Source: Hydrocarboniclastica marina | GTDB lineage: Bacteria; Pseudomonadota; Gammaproteobacteria; Pseudomonadales; Oleiphilaceae | Direction: 5' to 3' | Assembly (NCBI RefSeq): GCF_004851605.1 | Contig: NZ_CP031093.1 | Span: 3,906,692-3,970,691 of the forward strand | Length of the DNA stretch: 64,000 bases | In this document: positions 17,290 to 26,663 of the stretch, piece after piece | Position numbering within the stretch: position 1 is the first letter of the stretch | Layout of the letters: every line of letters begins with the position of its first letter | The notes under the pieces: generated by a model | The model's database searches: none | Told to the model about the DNA's origin: nothing | Seen by the model: only the letters and a program-made list of their open reading frames with translations | Made by a program: the position numbers and the translations under genes

Positions 17290-18182
17290 GCCTGCGGTTT
17301 GCCGCCCTGATGACCCTGTCATTCTGGTGGGCCGCACCGCTGGGACTGTTGTTGGCGGCGCCGCTGGCCCATGCGGAGCCACGCCTGGTCAGTGCTGACG
17401 GTGCCGTTACCGAGACCATTGTCGCCCTCGGTGCAGCTTCGCTCCTGGCGGCTGTCGATACCACCAGCCATTACCCGGCGGACGTTATCGGCAACCTGCC
17501 GCGGGTGGGCTACCTGCGCGCCCTGCCCCTCGAAGGTGTGCTTTCCCTCCACCCGACTCACCTGATCACCACGGACGAGGCCGGGCCGGCGCAGACGCTG
17601 GATCGCCTGGTCTCGGCTGGCGTGGAAGTGGTAACGCTACCCGTGGCGCGAACGCCGCAGGCCGCCGTCGACCGCATCCATGCACTGGGTGAACTGTTGG
17701 GACGCAGCGCCCAGGCGCGGTCACTCACCGCGCGGTTTAACGAAGAGCTGGACGCGGTAGTCCGGCTGATGGCGGACAGGCGCGGCGCAAGGGCGTTGGT
17801 CCTACTGGCGGCGGGCGGCCACGGCGTCATGCTTGGCGGTCGGGATACCGCAGCGCACGCGTTGCTAGAGTCCCTGGGACTACAGAATGTCATGGCAGAC
17901 AGCAGCGGCTACAAACCCGCCAGCCGGGAGGCCCTGCTGGCGTCTAAGCCAGATGTCATCGTCATCGCCGAAGCCAGCCCGGGCCAGTTTCGCGCCGAGG
18001 ACTGGCCCGCAATCACCCGGCTGGAAGCCTGGCAAAACGGCCACCGGGTGACGGCCAACGCCATGCTTTTGCTGGGTTTTGGCCCGCGCTTGCCCGAAGC
18101 CATGCGGATTGTGGCCGCGGCCGTGCCGCATCCTGGGAAACTAGTGTCCCGTTCGGGTAAATCGTGGGCCGATGCACACTGA
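17280..18182 (+). CDS. hmuT: Periplasmic heme-binding protein
   Basis: Solute-binding component of the heme ABC importer, 300 aa. The signal peptide ends near LLAAPLAHAEP. The helical-backbone binding-protein pattern follows: RLVSADGAVTETIVALGA, then VGYLRALPLEGVLSLHPTHL and KPDVIVIAE. It overlaps hmuS by 10 nt and hmuU by 11 nt, showing operon coupling. Heme specificity is inferred from context. Confidence 0.9.
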   Translation: MRLSLRFAALMTLSFWWAAPLGLLLAAPLAHAEPRLVSADGAVTETIVALGAASLLAAVDTTSHYPADVIGNLPRVGYLRALPLEGVLSLHPTHLITTDEAGPAQTLDRLVSAGVEVVTLPVARTPQAAVDRIHALGELLGRSAQARSLTARFNEELDAVVRLMADRRGARALVLLAAGGHGVMLGGRDTAAHALLESLGLQNVMADSSGYKPASREALLASKPDVIVIAEASPGQFRAEDWPAITRLEAWQNGHRVTANAMLLLGFGPRLPEAMRIVAAAVPHPGKLVSRSGKSWADAH

Positions 18183-19209
18183 CAGCGTCACGCGCCTACC
18201 CCTGTCCCTGAGCTACGGCGGGCTGGTCATCGCGGTGGCCGCCGTCGCAGTGTTGGCCCTGGCCAACGGTGCCTACCCCATTGGCGCGGCGGAACTGGCC
18301 CAGGCGTTGACCGGCACCCTTACCGAAGACTCAACCGCGCACTTCGTACTCCGCGATGTGCGTCTGCCCCGGCTGCTGCTGGGTCTGCTGACGGGCGCCG
18401 TCCTGGCCGTAGCAGGGGCCCTGTTGCAGGGATTGTTCCGCAACCCGCTGGCGGACCCGGGGCTGATCGGGGTTTCCAGCGGTGCCGCGCTCGGTGCGGT
18501 GGCCGTGATTGTACTCGGCACCACGGGACTGGCCGGCTGGACGACTACGCTGGGTCGCTGGGCATTGCCCCTGGCGGCCTTCGCCGGGGGCATCGTCACT
18601 ACCCTCCTGGCCTGGCGCATCGCCCGGCGCCAGGGCCAGACCAGCGTCGCGCTGCTGCTGCTAGCAGGCATTGCCATCAACGCTGTCGCCGGTGCGGGCA
18701 CCGGGCTACTGACGTTCTACGCCGACGACAGTGCGCTGCGCTCCCTGACTTTCTGGACCATGGGCAGCCTGGCCCACGCGGGCTGGTCTGACCTCTGGGT
18801 AGCGGGACCGTGGATGCTGTTGACGCTCACTGTTGCACCCTTTCTGGCCAGAGCGCTGGACGCATTCCTGCTGGGGGAGGCCGTGGCCGGACATCTGGGC
18901 TTCTCTACAGACTGGGTCAAGCGTGGCGCCATCCTGCTCGTCGCGCTGGGTGTCGGTGCTGCCGTGGCAGTGACCGGGCTTATCGGTTTTGTCGGCCTGG
19001 TGGTGCCCCACCTCATGCGCCAATTGCTGGGTGCTGGCCACCGGTTGCTGCTGCCCGGGTGCGCCCTGGGTGGTGCAGCGCTGCTGGTGGCGGCAGACTG
19101 CCTGGCCCGCGTCATCGTAGCGCCGGCGGAGCTGCCCATCGGCCTGGTGATGGCCTTGCTGGGGGGACCGTTCTTCCTGGTATTACTGCTACGAAACCGC
19201 TTTGTCTGA
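18172..19209 (+). CDS. hmuU: Heme ABC transporter permease
   Basis: Inner-membrane FecCD/BtuC-type permease, 345 aa, with about ten hydrophobic helices. Diagnostic segments include LRDVRLPRLLLGLLTGAVLA near residue 58, GALLQGLFRNPLADPGLIGV near 82, and the ATPase-coupling loop VGLVVPHLMRQLLGAGHR near 272. It overlaps hmuT by 11 nt and is followed after 33 bp by hmuV. Confidence 0.92.
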   Translation: MHTDSVTRLPLSLSYGGLVIAVAAVAVLALANGAYPIGAAELAQALTGTLTEDSTAHFVLRDVRLPRLLLGLLTGAVLAVAGALLQGLFRNPLADPGLIGVSSGAALGAVAVIVLGTTGLAGWTTTLGRWALPLAAFAGGIVTTLLAWRIARRQGQTSVALLLLAGIAINAVAGAGTGLLTFYADDSALRSLTFWTMGSLAHAGWSDLWVAGPWMLLTLTVAPFLARALDAFLLGEAVAGHLGFSTDWVKRGAILLVALGVGAAVAVTGLIGFVGLVVPHLMRQLLGAGHRLLLPGCALGGAALLVAADCLARVIVAPAELPIGLVMALLGGPFFLVLLLRNRFV

Positions 19210-19242
19210 TGCTGAAACTATCCGCTACCCGAGGAGCATACC

Positions 19243-20100
19243 GTGCCGGCCCCTAATCTGGCGCTTACGCAGTTGACGGCCGGAGCTGGCCCGTTGTTGA
19301 GCGTCGCAGGCCTGAGTGTGAGCCTGGGCCGCCGCCGCATTCTTTCCAATATCGACCTAACCGTGGATAACAGCCAGCTTGTCGCCCTGCTCGGGCCAAA
19401 CGGCGCCGGTAAATCGACGCTGGTTCGCGCTCTTGCGGGTGAGGTCAACGCAGACCGTGGTCAGATCCAGCTACAAAACAAGCCTTTGCATAGCTGGCGC
19501 CGCCCAGCCCTTAGCCGTCACCGTGCGGTTATGCCGCAAAAGGTCGACCTGCAGTTCCCCCTGACGACCCGGGAAGTGATCGCGCTGGGCAGACCTCGCG
19601 AAAACGTCCGCCAGCGCGCGCGGGTTATTGATGAGCTACTGGCGTTGCTCGACATTACGTCATTGCAGCAGCGCCTGGTGCCAACCTTATCCGGTGGCGA
19701 GCAACAGCGCGTCCAGCTCGCGCGTGTAATGGCCCAAATCTGGGACCAGCCGGGCCCGCGCCTGCTTCTGCTCGACGAGTGCAGCTCGGCCCTGGATCCC
19801 GCCCACCAGCAGCTGATCTTTCAGAGGCTGAAACAGCTGGCAATGGACGGCGCTGGTTTGCTGGTGGCGGTGCATGACCTCAACCTGGCCGCCCAGTATG
19901 CCGACCGGTTGATACTGATGAATAACGGCCAAGTGTTCGCCGAGGGTGACCCCGGGACCGTGCTGACTGAAGAGAACCTGGCTAGCGTTTACGGCCTCGA
20001 TGCACGGGTCGAGCTATTGCCTGAAGGCTATCCCCTGGTGATTCCGCGCCAGCAGTCCGGCCAAAGGCCGCAATCCGCCCCGTCCCCCAACCTCCTGTAA
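19243..20100 (+). CDS. hmuV: Heme ABC transporter ATPase
   Basis: Cytoplasmic ATPase of the importer, 285 aa. Walker A is GPNGAGKST near residue 48, the signature is LSGGEQQRVQLARV near 150, and Walker B plus catalytic Glu are LLLLDECSSALDP. The annotated start is GTG 19243, preceded by a strong GAGGAG at 19230-19235; no ATG fits as well. It is the last gene of the heme operon. Confidence 0.92.
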   Translation: MPAPNLALTQLTAGAGPLLSVAGLSVSLGRRRILSNIDLTVDNSQLVALLGPNGAGKSTLVRALAGEVNADRGQIQLQNKPLHSWRRPALSRHRAVMPQKVDLQFPLTTREVIALGRPRENVRQRARVIDELLALLDITSLQQRLVPTLSGGEQQRVQLARVMAQIWDQPGPRLLLLDECSSALDPAHQQLIFQRLKQLAMDGAGLLVAVHDLNLAAQYADRLILMNNGQVFAEGDPGTVLTEENLASVYGLDARVELLPEGYPLVIPRQQSGQRPQSAPSPNLL

Positions 20101-20173
20101 AGCCTCCGCTCAAAGCCCGGTTGATCCACCGGGACGCACAGGTTACTGCCGCAGCACACACCGTTTTCAAAAT

Positions 20174-20215
20174 GCCTCGCTCAAAGTGTCTGGTTCAAGG
20201 TGCCTGGTTCAAGGC
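20174..20215. repeat. Three 14-bp tandem units
   Basis: Consecutive 14-mers GCCTCGCTCAAAGT, GTCTGGTTCAAGGT and GCCTGGTTCAAGGC lie downstream of hmuV. A related unit (GCCTCCGCTCAAAGCC) occurs at 20102-20117, directly after the hmuV stop. A small inverted repeat CCCGGT...ACCGGG (20116-20133) lies between but has no T-run. Function is unknown. Confidence 0.7.
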
Positions 20216-20278
20216 TGGCTGGGTTCTTCGCCCCGACCGCGCTACAATCGCTTAGATAGCAACCTACGCAAGGTTTAT

Positions 20279-21517
20279 ATGTCTTCCCCTTCAAGTCGTC
20301 CGCCCCTGGTACCCATGGTTGCCACCGGCATGCTCTGCACTATCGTTCTGGTGGTGTTCGCACGCCTGGCTTACGGACTTGTGCTCCCGGCTATGCGTGA
20401 AGGACTGGGGCTCAGCTATGCGGCGGCGGCCAACCTGGGCACGGTGACCGCGTTGGGCTACCTGATCCTGGTCATGGTGGCGGGGGCGTTTGCGGCACGC
20501 TGGGGTGCGCGGCTCGCCATCATCATCGGGCTCTGCCTGGCCACAACGGGTTTCGTCGGCCTCAGCCTGGTATCGGATTATGTCGCCTTGATGGTGATGA
20601 TGACGCTACTGGGGTTCGGTACCGCATTCGGTTACACACCGCTCATCTCGTTACTCGGCAGTTGGTTTCCTAACCGTCGTGGCGCCGTAATCGGCTTTGC
20701 CAATGGCGGCGTCGGACTGGGGATGCTGATCGCGGGGGCGCTCGTGCCCTACCTTACATCAGGGCAGACGCCCTATGACTGGCGCACCGTCTGGGCATTG
20801 TTTGCCTGCGCCGGCGCGCTGGTGCTGGTTGTGGCGATCATGATGCTGCGCAATCCGCCGGTTCATAATGCCACGAGCGACTCGGCGCAGATACCGCTGC
20901 CCCTGGTGCGCGCCGGCGTCTACAAGAACCCCCATGTGATAACGGTAGGACTGGTTTACGGCGTGGTAGGGGCGACTTACATTGTGCAGTCGCTATTCAT
21001 GTTCAGCTATACCCTGGACTCAGGTATACCGGCGCTGACCGCGGGCCGCCTGGCGTCGATGATGGGCTTGCTCGCGATTTTCGCCGGGCCAGCCTGGGGC
21101 TGGATCTCGGACCACATCGGACGATCCAATTCGCTGGTGCTGAGCATGGGCTTTTCGTTCCTGGGTCAGGTTCTGCCGGTTATCTGGCCGACGCTTCCTG
21201 TGTTTGTAGCGCACTACGTCATTCTCGGGTTGTGCATGTCAGGGTTATTCACCTCGGTGCTTGCCGCGTCGACCGAAACGGTACATCCGCGTCATGCCGC
21301 GGTCGCGGTCAGTTTCGTAACGCTTTTTTTCGCTACCGGTCAGTTGCTGGGGCCTGCTTTGGCCGGGCCGATGATCGAGTGGACGGGTGGTTTCCGCACC
21401 TTGTTCGCCTGTACGAGCCTGCTGATGCTCGGAAGCATTTTTCTCTGCTGGCACACCCGCAAAAGCGCAAGAGGCGGGGCTCCAGCTACCGCCAACCTGG
21501 CTCAAAAAGAGTCGTAA
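20279..21517 (+). CDS. MFS transporter, YbfB/YjiJ type
   Basis: Twelve-helix major facilitator protein of about 412 aa. The N-terminal helix contains CTIVLVVFARLAYGLVLPAM, the pattern of the YbfB/YjiJ family, and the loop 2-3 motif is AARWGARLAI. The start at 20279 (MSSPSSRPPLVP) places a short cytoplasmic tail before helix 1; upstream codons run into the 14-bp repeats. Substrate is unknown. It is read in the same direction as the heme operon but is separated from it by repeats and probably has its own promoter. Confidence 0.8.
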   Translation: MSSPSSRPPLVPMVATGMLCTIVLVVFARLAYGLVLPAMREGLGLSYAAAANLGTVTALGYLILVMVAGAFAARWGARLAIIIGLCLATTGFVGLSLVSDYVALMVMMTLLGFGTAFGYTPLISLLGSWFPNRRGAVIGFANGGVGLGMLIAGALVPYLTSGQTPYDWRTVWALFACAGALVLVVAIMMLRNPPVHNATSDSAQIPLPLVRAGVYKNPHVITVGLVYGVVGATYIVQSLFMFSYTLDSGIPALTAGRLASMMGLLAIFAGPAWGWISDHIGRSNSLVLSMGFSFLGQVLPVIWPTLPVFVAHYVILGLCMSGLFTSVLAASTETVHPRHAAVAVSFVTLFFATGQLLGPALAGPMIEWTGGFRTLFACTSLLMLGSIFLCWHTRKSARGGAPATANLAQKES

Positions 21518-21605
21518 CCTGTCTGCCATCGGCTATTCCGGGTCAATGCGGTATGCTGAACCAGCGGTTCCCGATCCGAACCGCCTCTCATCGGAGGAGA
21601 CACCC

Positions 21606-22064
21606 ATGAAACGCATACTGCTGTTTTTGCTGGCGGCGCCCGTTTTCGCGGTCGAGCCGCTGTCCCCGCAAGACCTGGAGAATCAGGCAATCTCTGGCCC
21701 GGCAGGGACCAGCGCTGCAGCCGGTGAAATGGTCCGGGATAAGCCCGCGCCCGGTAGCGAGGGCGAAACGACGACGCAGTCTGCAGAGGATTCTTTTGCA
21801 GAAGTAATGGCGGAGGCATCGGACATCCTGAGACGGCGCTCCGGGCTGAAGTACGACCTCAGCGTGACGGGTGTTCACTACGCAGGCTCAAGTGACGATC
21901 GCGTTTATGAAAACGGCGCCTTCCAGGTCGATGTACCCGAACGTATCGATCAGGTTTCGCTGGAAAATATCCGGGTACGGGGGAGTGACAGACCGGCCAT
22001 GGGCAACGTGTTCATGCAGAACATTGAAGTCAACAACAGCGAAATGGTTGTTACACCTCGCTAG
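21606..22064 (+). CDS. Small exported protein of unknown function
   Basis: About 152 aa with a clear signal peptide (MKRILLFLLAAPVFAVEP) and a ribosome site GGAGGAGAC just upstream. The mature part starts with an acidic, Ala/Gly-rich region of about 60 residues. The C-terminal half (YDLSVTGVHYAGSSDDRVYE and later GNVFMQNIEVNNSEMV) looks like a short beta-rich domain. Not recognised. It converges on the diguanylate cyclase gene. Confidence 0.6.
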   Translation: MKRILLFLLAAPVFAVEPLSPQDLENQAISGPAGTSAAAGEMVRDKPAPGSEGETTTQSAEDSFAEVMAEASDILRRRSGLKYDLSVTGVHYAGSSDDRVYENGAFQVDVPERIDQVSLENIRVRGSDRPAMGNVFMQNIEVNNSEMVVTPR

Positions 22065-22101
22065 GCGCCGCGCAACCTCCCACCCGGACGTCGAACCGGT
22101 A

Positions 22102-23370
22102 TCACCTCATAGTTGGCGCACCGATGAGTGCGCCGTTATGGGTGCCGAGCAGCCCCGGCGAGGGCGGGCGGCCTTTACTGATTTCGATGCGATTGCGACC
22201 CCGCTCTTTGGCGAGATAGAGCGCCTCGTCGACGAACCGGAGCATATCCTGAACCTCAAGCGTCCGGTCGCTGACATTGCAGAACAAGCCGAAGCTCCCT
22301 GTAACCCTCAGATCCTGGCCACCGCCCACGCTCACTGAAATGTCAGCGATTGCCGCACGGCAGCGCTCTGCCAGCAGCATAGCGCCCGGCACATCCGTCC
22401 CCGGCAACACGATCAAGAACTCCTCACCCCCAAATCGACCGACCTGATCATTCTGTCGCACTGCATCCCGCAGGACGTGCCCGACCTTGACCAGTATCTC
22501 ATCGCCGACCGGGTGGCCCCAGCTATCATTGATCTGTTTGAAGTTATCCAGATCCATCAGCAGCACGGTAAGCGGCACTCCCTGGCGGACGCTGCGGTCC
22601 TGTTCCCGGTTGAGATAGGAAAGAATGCTGCGACGGTTCGCCAGGCCGGTAAGTACATCGGTCAGGCTCAGCAACCGCACTTCGTCTTCGCGCTGGCGCC
22701 AGCGGCGTAGAACATAATAAGCAAGCAGAATGAGGACGACCAGGTGCGGCGCGGTATAGATATACATCAGCGTCATCCACTCCATCGACAACTGTCCATT
22801 GGCGCCCAGGGGGTGCAGGATGATGGGCGCGTACGGGATATAGCCGACCGCCGCTGCGTAGGAGATACCGATCAGTGCAACCAGTGACAGGCCAAGCGCG
22901 GTAAGGATGGCCCCCCGGTTGAAGAAAATGAAACCTACCACGGGGGTGCCGGCTAGCGCCGCGCCAGTCGGCAGCGTCAGAGTACCGATGGTGTAGCTGA
23001 AGTAGCAGAGCGATAAACCGTAATAGACGGCCGCAAGGTACTCATACCAGACACGATCACCGTATGTTCGGCGAAAAATCGGGATCAGCGCGAACAGGAC
23101 AACCGTGAGCGCCACCAGCAGGTGGAAATTATTGATGAGGTGCTCAACGTTGGCGACGTTGACCAGCTGCTCCCGATCATCGCGACCGAGCAGGTAGTGC
23201 GCTGTCCAGGTGTACTGCACGTGGTAGAAAAGCGAAATCCCAAGCAGGAGCAGGGCCTTGCCGCATGAACTCCAGTCGAGGGGGTTGCCTAACTTGCCTG
23301 CCAACGCGCGGATACTGATCATCACATCGATCTCGTATTTTTCTGAATCATATCCCAACGCATGCGACAA
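22102..23370 (-). CDS. Membrane-anchored diguanylate cyclase
   Basis: Makes cyclic di-GMP from GTP. About six hydrophobic helices occupy residues 35-235 (for example HLLVALTVVLFALIPIF and APHLVVLILLAYYVL). A GGDEF domain follows, with LMDLDNFKQINDSWGHPVGD and the active-site loop RFGGEEFLIVL. No inhibitory RxxD or EAL domain is seen. The start could be 23370 or the internal ATG at 23322 (MISIRAL); neither has a strong ribosome site. A perfect inverted repeat lies just upstream. Confidence 0.88.
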   Translation of the reverse strand: MSHALGYDSEKYEIDVMISIRALAGKLGNPLDWSSCGKALLLLGISLFYHVQYTWTAHYLLGRDDREQLVNVANVEHLINNFHLLVALTVVLFALIPIFRRTYGDRVWYEYLAAVYYGLSLCYFSYTIGTLTLPTGAALAGTPVVGFIFFNRGAILTALGLSLVALIGISYAAAVGYIPYAPIILHPLGANGQLSMEWMTLMYIYTAPHLVVLILLAYYVLRRWRQREDEVRLLSLTDVLTGLANRRSILSYLNREQDRSVRQGVPLTVLLMDLDNFKQINDSWGHPVGDEILVKVGHVLRDAVRQNDQVGRFGGEEFLIVLPGTDVPGAMLLAERCRAAIADISVSVGGGQDLRVTGSFGLFCNVSDRTLEVQDMLRFVDEALYLAKERGRNRIEISKGRPPSPGLLGTHNGALIGAPTMR

Positions 23371-23931
23371 ATAATGAGCCGAAGCTCAAAGTTTGAGCGT
23401 GTTTAGCAAAAAACTACCGGCTGTTTCACAACGTTACATCAGGATACATAAGATTACGTAATTTTAATTACTTGATATTCCAACCTTTATTGCCGAAAAA
23501 CGGTGCCCAGGAGCCACCTCTGCCCTTCGTCCAGCTTCTGGCAGTTGCCCTGTTTGCCCCCCTTCGTCCAGATAGCTTCCAAACTAGCAAGCGCCCGCCG
23601 CACCGACCAGTTACCAGCGGTTAAGGGCGGCTAGGGGTTTTTAACGGCTAGCTTCAAACCTGACACGACCGCCGCCGAGGCCACTGGTGATCGCTTTCAG
23701 GGCCCACATCAGAAGGAAGCTACGGCTGACGGAAAACGGCGTGGCGATGCGATGGCGGCGGTGGCGACGACGTATCGACGAAACAGGACGGGGACAATAA
23801 AGAGAAAGATCTTGGCGCGACTTGATCCAGCTCAAGGCACGCAGGGAATTTCGGACTAACCTCGGCAGATCACCTTAACCTGACATCCAGCCGGACTACC
23901 GGCTCACCGCCGCGGCCCGAGGACCTACGCA
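23371..23931. other. 561-bp intergenic region with palindromes and direct repeats
   Basis: Left part is A+T-rich. It contains the perfect palindrome GCTCAAAGTTTGAGC (23384-23398), just before the diguanylate cyclase start, and ATTACGTAAT at 23453-23462. Further right CCCTTCGTCCAG occurs twice (23523-23534 and 23560-23571). A 64-codon minus-strand frame at 23641-23835 has no recognisable features and is not called. No RNA gene was recognised. Confidence 0.5.
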
Positions 23932-24450
23932 ATGCCAACAGAAGCACTCCGGAATCTGATCGACGCAATGGTCAGCTATCTGCAGACCGCCGGCTACTCA
24001 GAGCGGGATGTAGCGCACTACGCCGAGCTTTCCGCCGAGCAGCTGGCAACCCCGGCCGAATCACTGTCGCCCGGCCAATTGCAGCGGCTCTGGCAACTCA
24101 TCCAGTGCCGCCTTTCGCCGTCAGCCAGCTTCAGCGTCCAGGTGCGGCCGATCATCGCCCGGGAACTGGCCACCGGACGCGTCAAGGTCGACAGCGTCGC
24201 ATCCCGACTCAACATGAGTCGTCACACGCTCTACCGCAAACTGAAAGAGGAGGACATGACTTTTCTGGAGCTGCTTGAAGAGGTTCGGCGCGAGCAGGCT
24301 GTCACCTATCTGCGTGAACGTCATCGACCTTTGGTTGAAGTGGCCGAGCTACTGGGATTTTCGGAGCTCAGCGCTTTCAGCCGTGCCTTCAAGCGCTGGA
24401 CCGGCATATCACCCGCGGTGTTCCGTGTCGCGGCCTGCGCTACCCCCTGA
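23932..24450 (+). CDS. Short AraC-family DNA-binding protein
   Basis: Transcription regulator of 172 aa. The C-terminal 100 residues hold both AraC helix-turn-helix units (VDSVASRLNMSRHTLYRKL and VAELLGFSELSAFSRAFKRW). The first about 60 residues (YLQTAGYSERDVAHYAEL, LSPGQLQRLWQL) resemble the beginning of the large N-terminal ligand domain of OruR/ArgR-type AraC proteins, but the roughly 130-150 residues that normally follow are missing. It may act without ligand or be a derived remnant. It converges on the acyl carrier protein gene. Confidence 0.75.
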   Translation: MPTEALRNLIDAMVSYLQTAGYSERDVAHYAELSAEQLATPAESLSPGQLQRLWQLIQCRLSPSASFSVQVRPIIARELATGRVKVDSVASRLNMSRHTLYRKLKEEDMTFLELLEEVRREQAVTYLRERHRPLVEVAELLGFSELSAFSRAFKRWTGISPAVFRVAACATP

Positions 24451-24465
24451 CACAGGCTCTGATCC

Positions 24466-24708
24466 TCAGCTGGCGGCGATCGCGCCCTGCAGGTACCGTC
24501 GCACGTCATCAACCGTAACCAGCTCCTCGGCCTGTTCGTCGGGGATGGTTATCTCAAACACTTCCTCCAGCGCCATCGTTAGTTCCACCACGTCGAGGGA
24601 ATCCGCCCCCAGGTCCTCCACCAACTTTGCCTCGCCCGTAACCTGGTCGGGCTTGACGTTAAGCTGTTCTACTACAATCGCGCGGATTTTCCGCTCAATG
24701 TCACTCAT
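24466..24708 (-). CDS. Acyl carrier protein, dedicated copy
   Basis: An 80-aa carrier protein that holds growing acyl chains on a phosphopantetheine arm. The attachment site is the Ser in [11 protein letters not shown] near residue 36, with the usual acidic helices around it. It overlaps fabB by 4 nt (ATGA), so it belongs to the fabA-fabB-acp operon. The housekeeping acpP normally sits with fabD-fabG-fabF, so this is probably an additional ACP. Confidence 0.88.
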   Translation of the reverse strand: MSDIERKIRAIVVEQLNVKPDQVTGEAKLVEDLGADSLDVVELTMALEEVFEITIPDEQAEELVTVDDVRRYLQGAIAAS

Positions 24709-25928
24709 GGCGATAGCTGCTCCGACTGCTGAAACACAAGGCTGGCGTTGGTGCCGCCGAACCCGAAACTGTTACTCATGACCAGCGGTAACGGTGCCTC
24801 CCGCCGTTGGCGAACAACCGGGTAGCCCTCTGCGTCCGGGTCCAGGTTGTCGATGTTGGCCGACGGCGTGATGAAACCCTGCTGCTGCATCAAGAGGCAG
24901 TAGATGGCTTCGTGCACGCCCGCCGCCCCAAGAGCGTGACCGCTGAGAGGTTTGGTCGAACTGAGTGGCGGCATGCGGTCACCGAAGACCTCGCGCATGG
25001 CCTTGAGCTCGACGATGTCGCCGCCTGGGGTGCTGGTGCCGTGGGTGTTGACATAGGACACCGGCCCTTCGACGCCGGCCAGCGCCTGTTGCATACAACG
25101 GGTTGCACCCTCACCGCTGGGCGCGACCATGTCGGCCCCGTCTGAGGTGGCGCCGAAGCCGACAATTTCCGCGAGAATGTTGGCGCCCCGGGCAAGGGCG
25201 TGGTCCAGCGCTTCGACGACGACAACGCCGCCACCACCGGAGATGACAAAGCCGTCCCGGTCCTGATCATAGGTTCGCGAAGCCACCTGGGGTTTGTCGT
25301 TGTAGCGCGTTGACAGCGCACCCATGGCGTCAAACAGCAGGCTCAGGGTCCAGTGGATATCCTCACCACCGCCTGCAAAGACTATGTCCTGCCGGCCCCA
25401 CGCGACCAGGTCCCGGGCGTGGCCTATGCAATGGGCACTGGTGGCGCAGGCAGAAGTCATCCCGTAGTTCACGCCCGTTATGCCGAAGGCCGTGGCCAGG
25501 GACGCATTGATCGCACTGCCCATGGTGCGCGGTACCCGGTAAGGGCCGACGCGTTTGATGCCCCGACTACGCTGGGTATCAATCGCATCTATCAGTTCCC
25601 CGGTGGAGGCGCCACCGGAACCCATCACGATGCCCGTAGCGTGCTTGCGGATATCCGCCTCGGTCAGGTCCGCCTGCTTGATCGCTTCCTGCATGGCCAG
25701 GTAGGTGTAGGCCGAGGCCGGACACATGAACCGCAGCAGCTTGCGGGGAATAAGCGCCGGCAGATCCAGACTGATCTGGCCGCTGACATGGCTACGCAAC
25801 CCGGCCTCGGCGTGTTCCTGGCTGAAGCCTATACCCGAGCGACTGTGGCGCAGCGACTCGGTCACCTGGCTCTGGTTGTGGCCGAGACTCGAGACGATGC
25901 CCATCCCTGTAATCACAACGCGGCGCAT
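24705..25928 (-). CDS. fabB: 3-oxoacyl-ACP synthase I
   Basis: Condensing enzyme that elongates cis-unsaturated acyl-ACPs. It starts [16 protein letters not shown]. The active-site Cys is in [12 protein letters not shown] near residue 163, and the two catalytic His are in [11 protein letters not shown] and [10 protein letters not shown]. At 407 aa it matches FabB rather than the longer FabF. ATG 25928 overlaps the fabA stop, so the two are coupled. A longer frame to 26186 is only read-through of fabA. Confidence 0.93.
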   Translation of the reverse strand: MRRVVITGMGIVSSLGHNQSQVTESLRHSRSGIGFSQEHAEAGLRSHVSGQISLDLPALIPRKLLRFMCPASAYTYLAMQEAIKQADLTEADIRKHATGIVMGSGGASTGELIDAIDTQRSRGIKRVGPYRVPRTMGSAINASLATAFGITGVNYGMTSACATSAHCIGHARDLVAWGRQDIVFAGGGEDIHWTLSLLFDAMGALSTRYNDKPQVASRTYDQDRDGFVISGGGGVVVVEALDHALARGANILAEIVGFGATSDGADMVAPSGEGATRCMQQALAGVEGPVSYVNTHGTSTPGGDIVELKAMREVFGDRMPPLSSTKPLSGHALGAAGVHEAIYCLLMQQQGFITPSANIDNLDPDAEGYPVVRQRREAPLPLVMSNSFGFGGTNASLVFQQSEQLSP

Positions 25929-26434
25929 CAGAACCCCTCGGTAGACGTGAACAGGCCTACGCGAAGGTTTTTGGCGGTGTAGATCTCGCGGCCGTCGACG
26001 GAAAGCGTCCCATCGGCGATGCCCAGGACCAGCTTCTGCCGCATGATCCGCTTGATATCCAGACGGTAGGTGACGCGCTCGTTCTGGGGCAGCACCTGCC
26101 CGGAAAAGCGCACTTCCCCCGCGCCCAGTGCACGGCCTTTGCCCTCCGCACCGCTCCAGGCCAGATAGAAGCCCAGCAACTGCCATAGCGCGTCCAGCCC
26201 GAGGCAGCCCGGCATGACCGGGTCGTCCTGGAAGTGACAGCGGAAAAACCAGAGGTCCGGGTTGATGTCGAGTTCCGCTTCCAGGCTTCCGTGTCCGTAC
26301 TTGCCATCGCCCGCCGCGATTCGGGTGATCCGGTCCATCATCAGCATTTCATTGTTCGGCAGGCGGATATCACCGGGAAAGAGCCGGCCCTCGCCACAGG
26401 CAATGAGGTCTGACTTGTCGTAGTGATCGGGCAT
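25928..26434 (-). CDS. fabA: 3-hydroxydecanoyl-ACP dehydratase/isomerase
   Basis: Dehydrates 3-hydroxydecanoyl-ACP and isomerises trans-2- to cis-3-decenoyl-ACP, the branch point to unsaturated fatty acids. The active-site regions are [20 protein letters not shown] (His) and [12 protein letters not shown] (Asp). The start at 26434 gives 168 aa, close to the usual 171-172; starts at 26518 or 26563 would add a Pro/Ser/Gln-rich extension. It is the first gene of the fabA-fabB-acp operon. Confidence 0.92.
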   Translation of the reverse strand: MPDHYDKSDLIACGEGRLFPGDIRLPNNEMLMMDRITRIAAGDGKYGHGSLEAELDINPDLWFFRCHFQDDPVMPGCLGLDALWQLLGFYLAWSGAEGKGRALGAGEVRFSGQVLPQNERVTYRLDIKRIMRQKLVLGIADGTLSVDGREIYTAKNLRVGLFTSTEGF

Positions 26435-26663
26435 CGCACGGCTTTCAGCAGGCGCGGTCGGTTCATTCCGGGACGCTGGAACTTGTTTTTGGGACGCTGG
26501 CGTATCGTGCTGAAGCATGGTGAACTCGCTTTGAATGCGACCGGAGGTCGGGTAAGAGGTCAACAGTAGCCCACCAGGGCGGGCTTACCGTTGACCGACG
26601 GTTGGAGAAATTTGACTGCCCGCGGGCTTGTGCAAGTTGGCTGCAGGGATGACTAGCGCGGGA

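Noticed and set aside
23641-23835. 64-codon minus-strand frame in the gap before the AraC-type gene
   Set aside because: Arg-rich, no ribosome site or recognisable family; kept only as part of the intergenic description.
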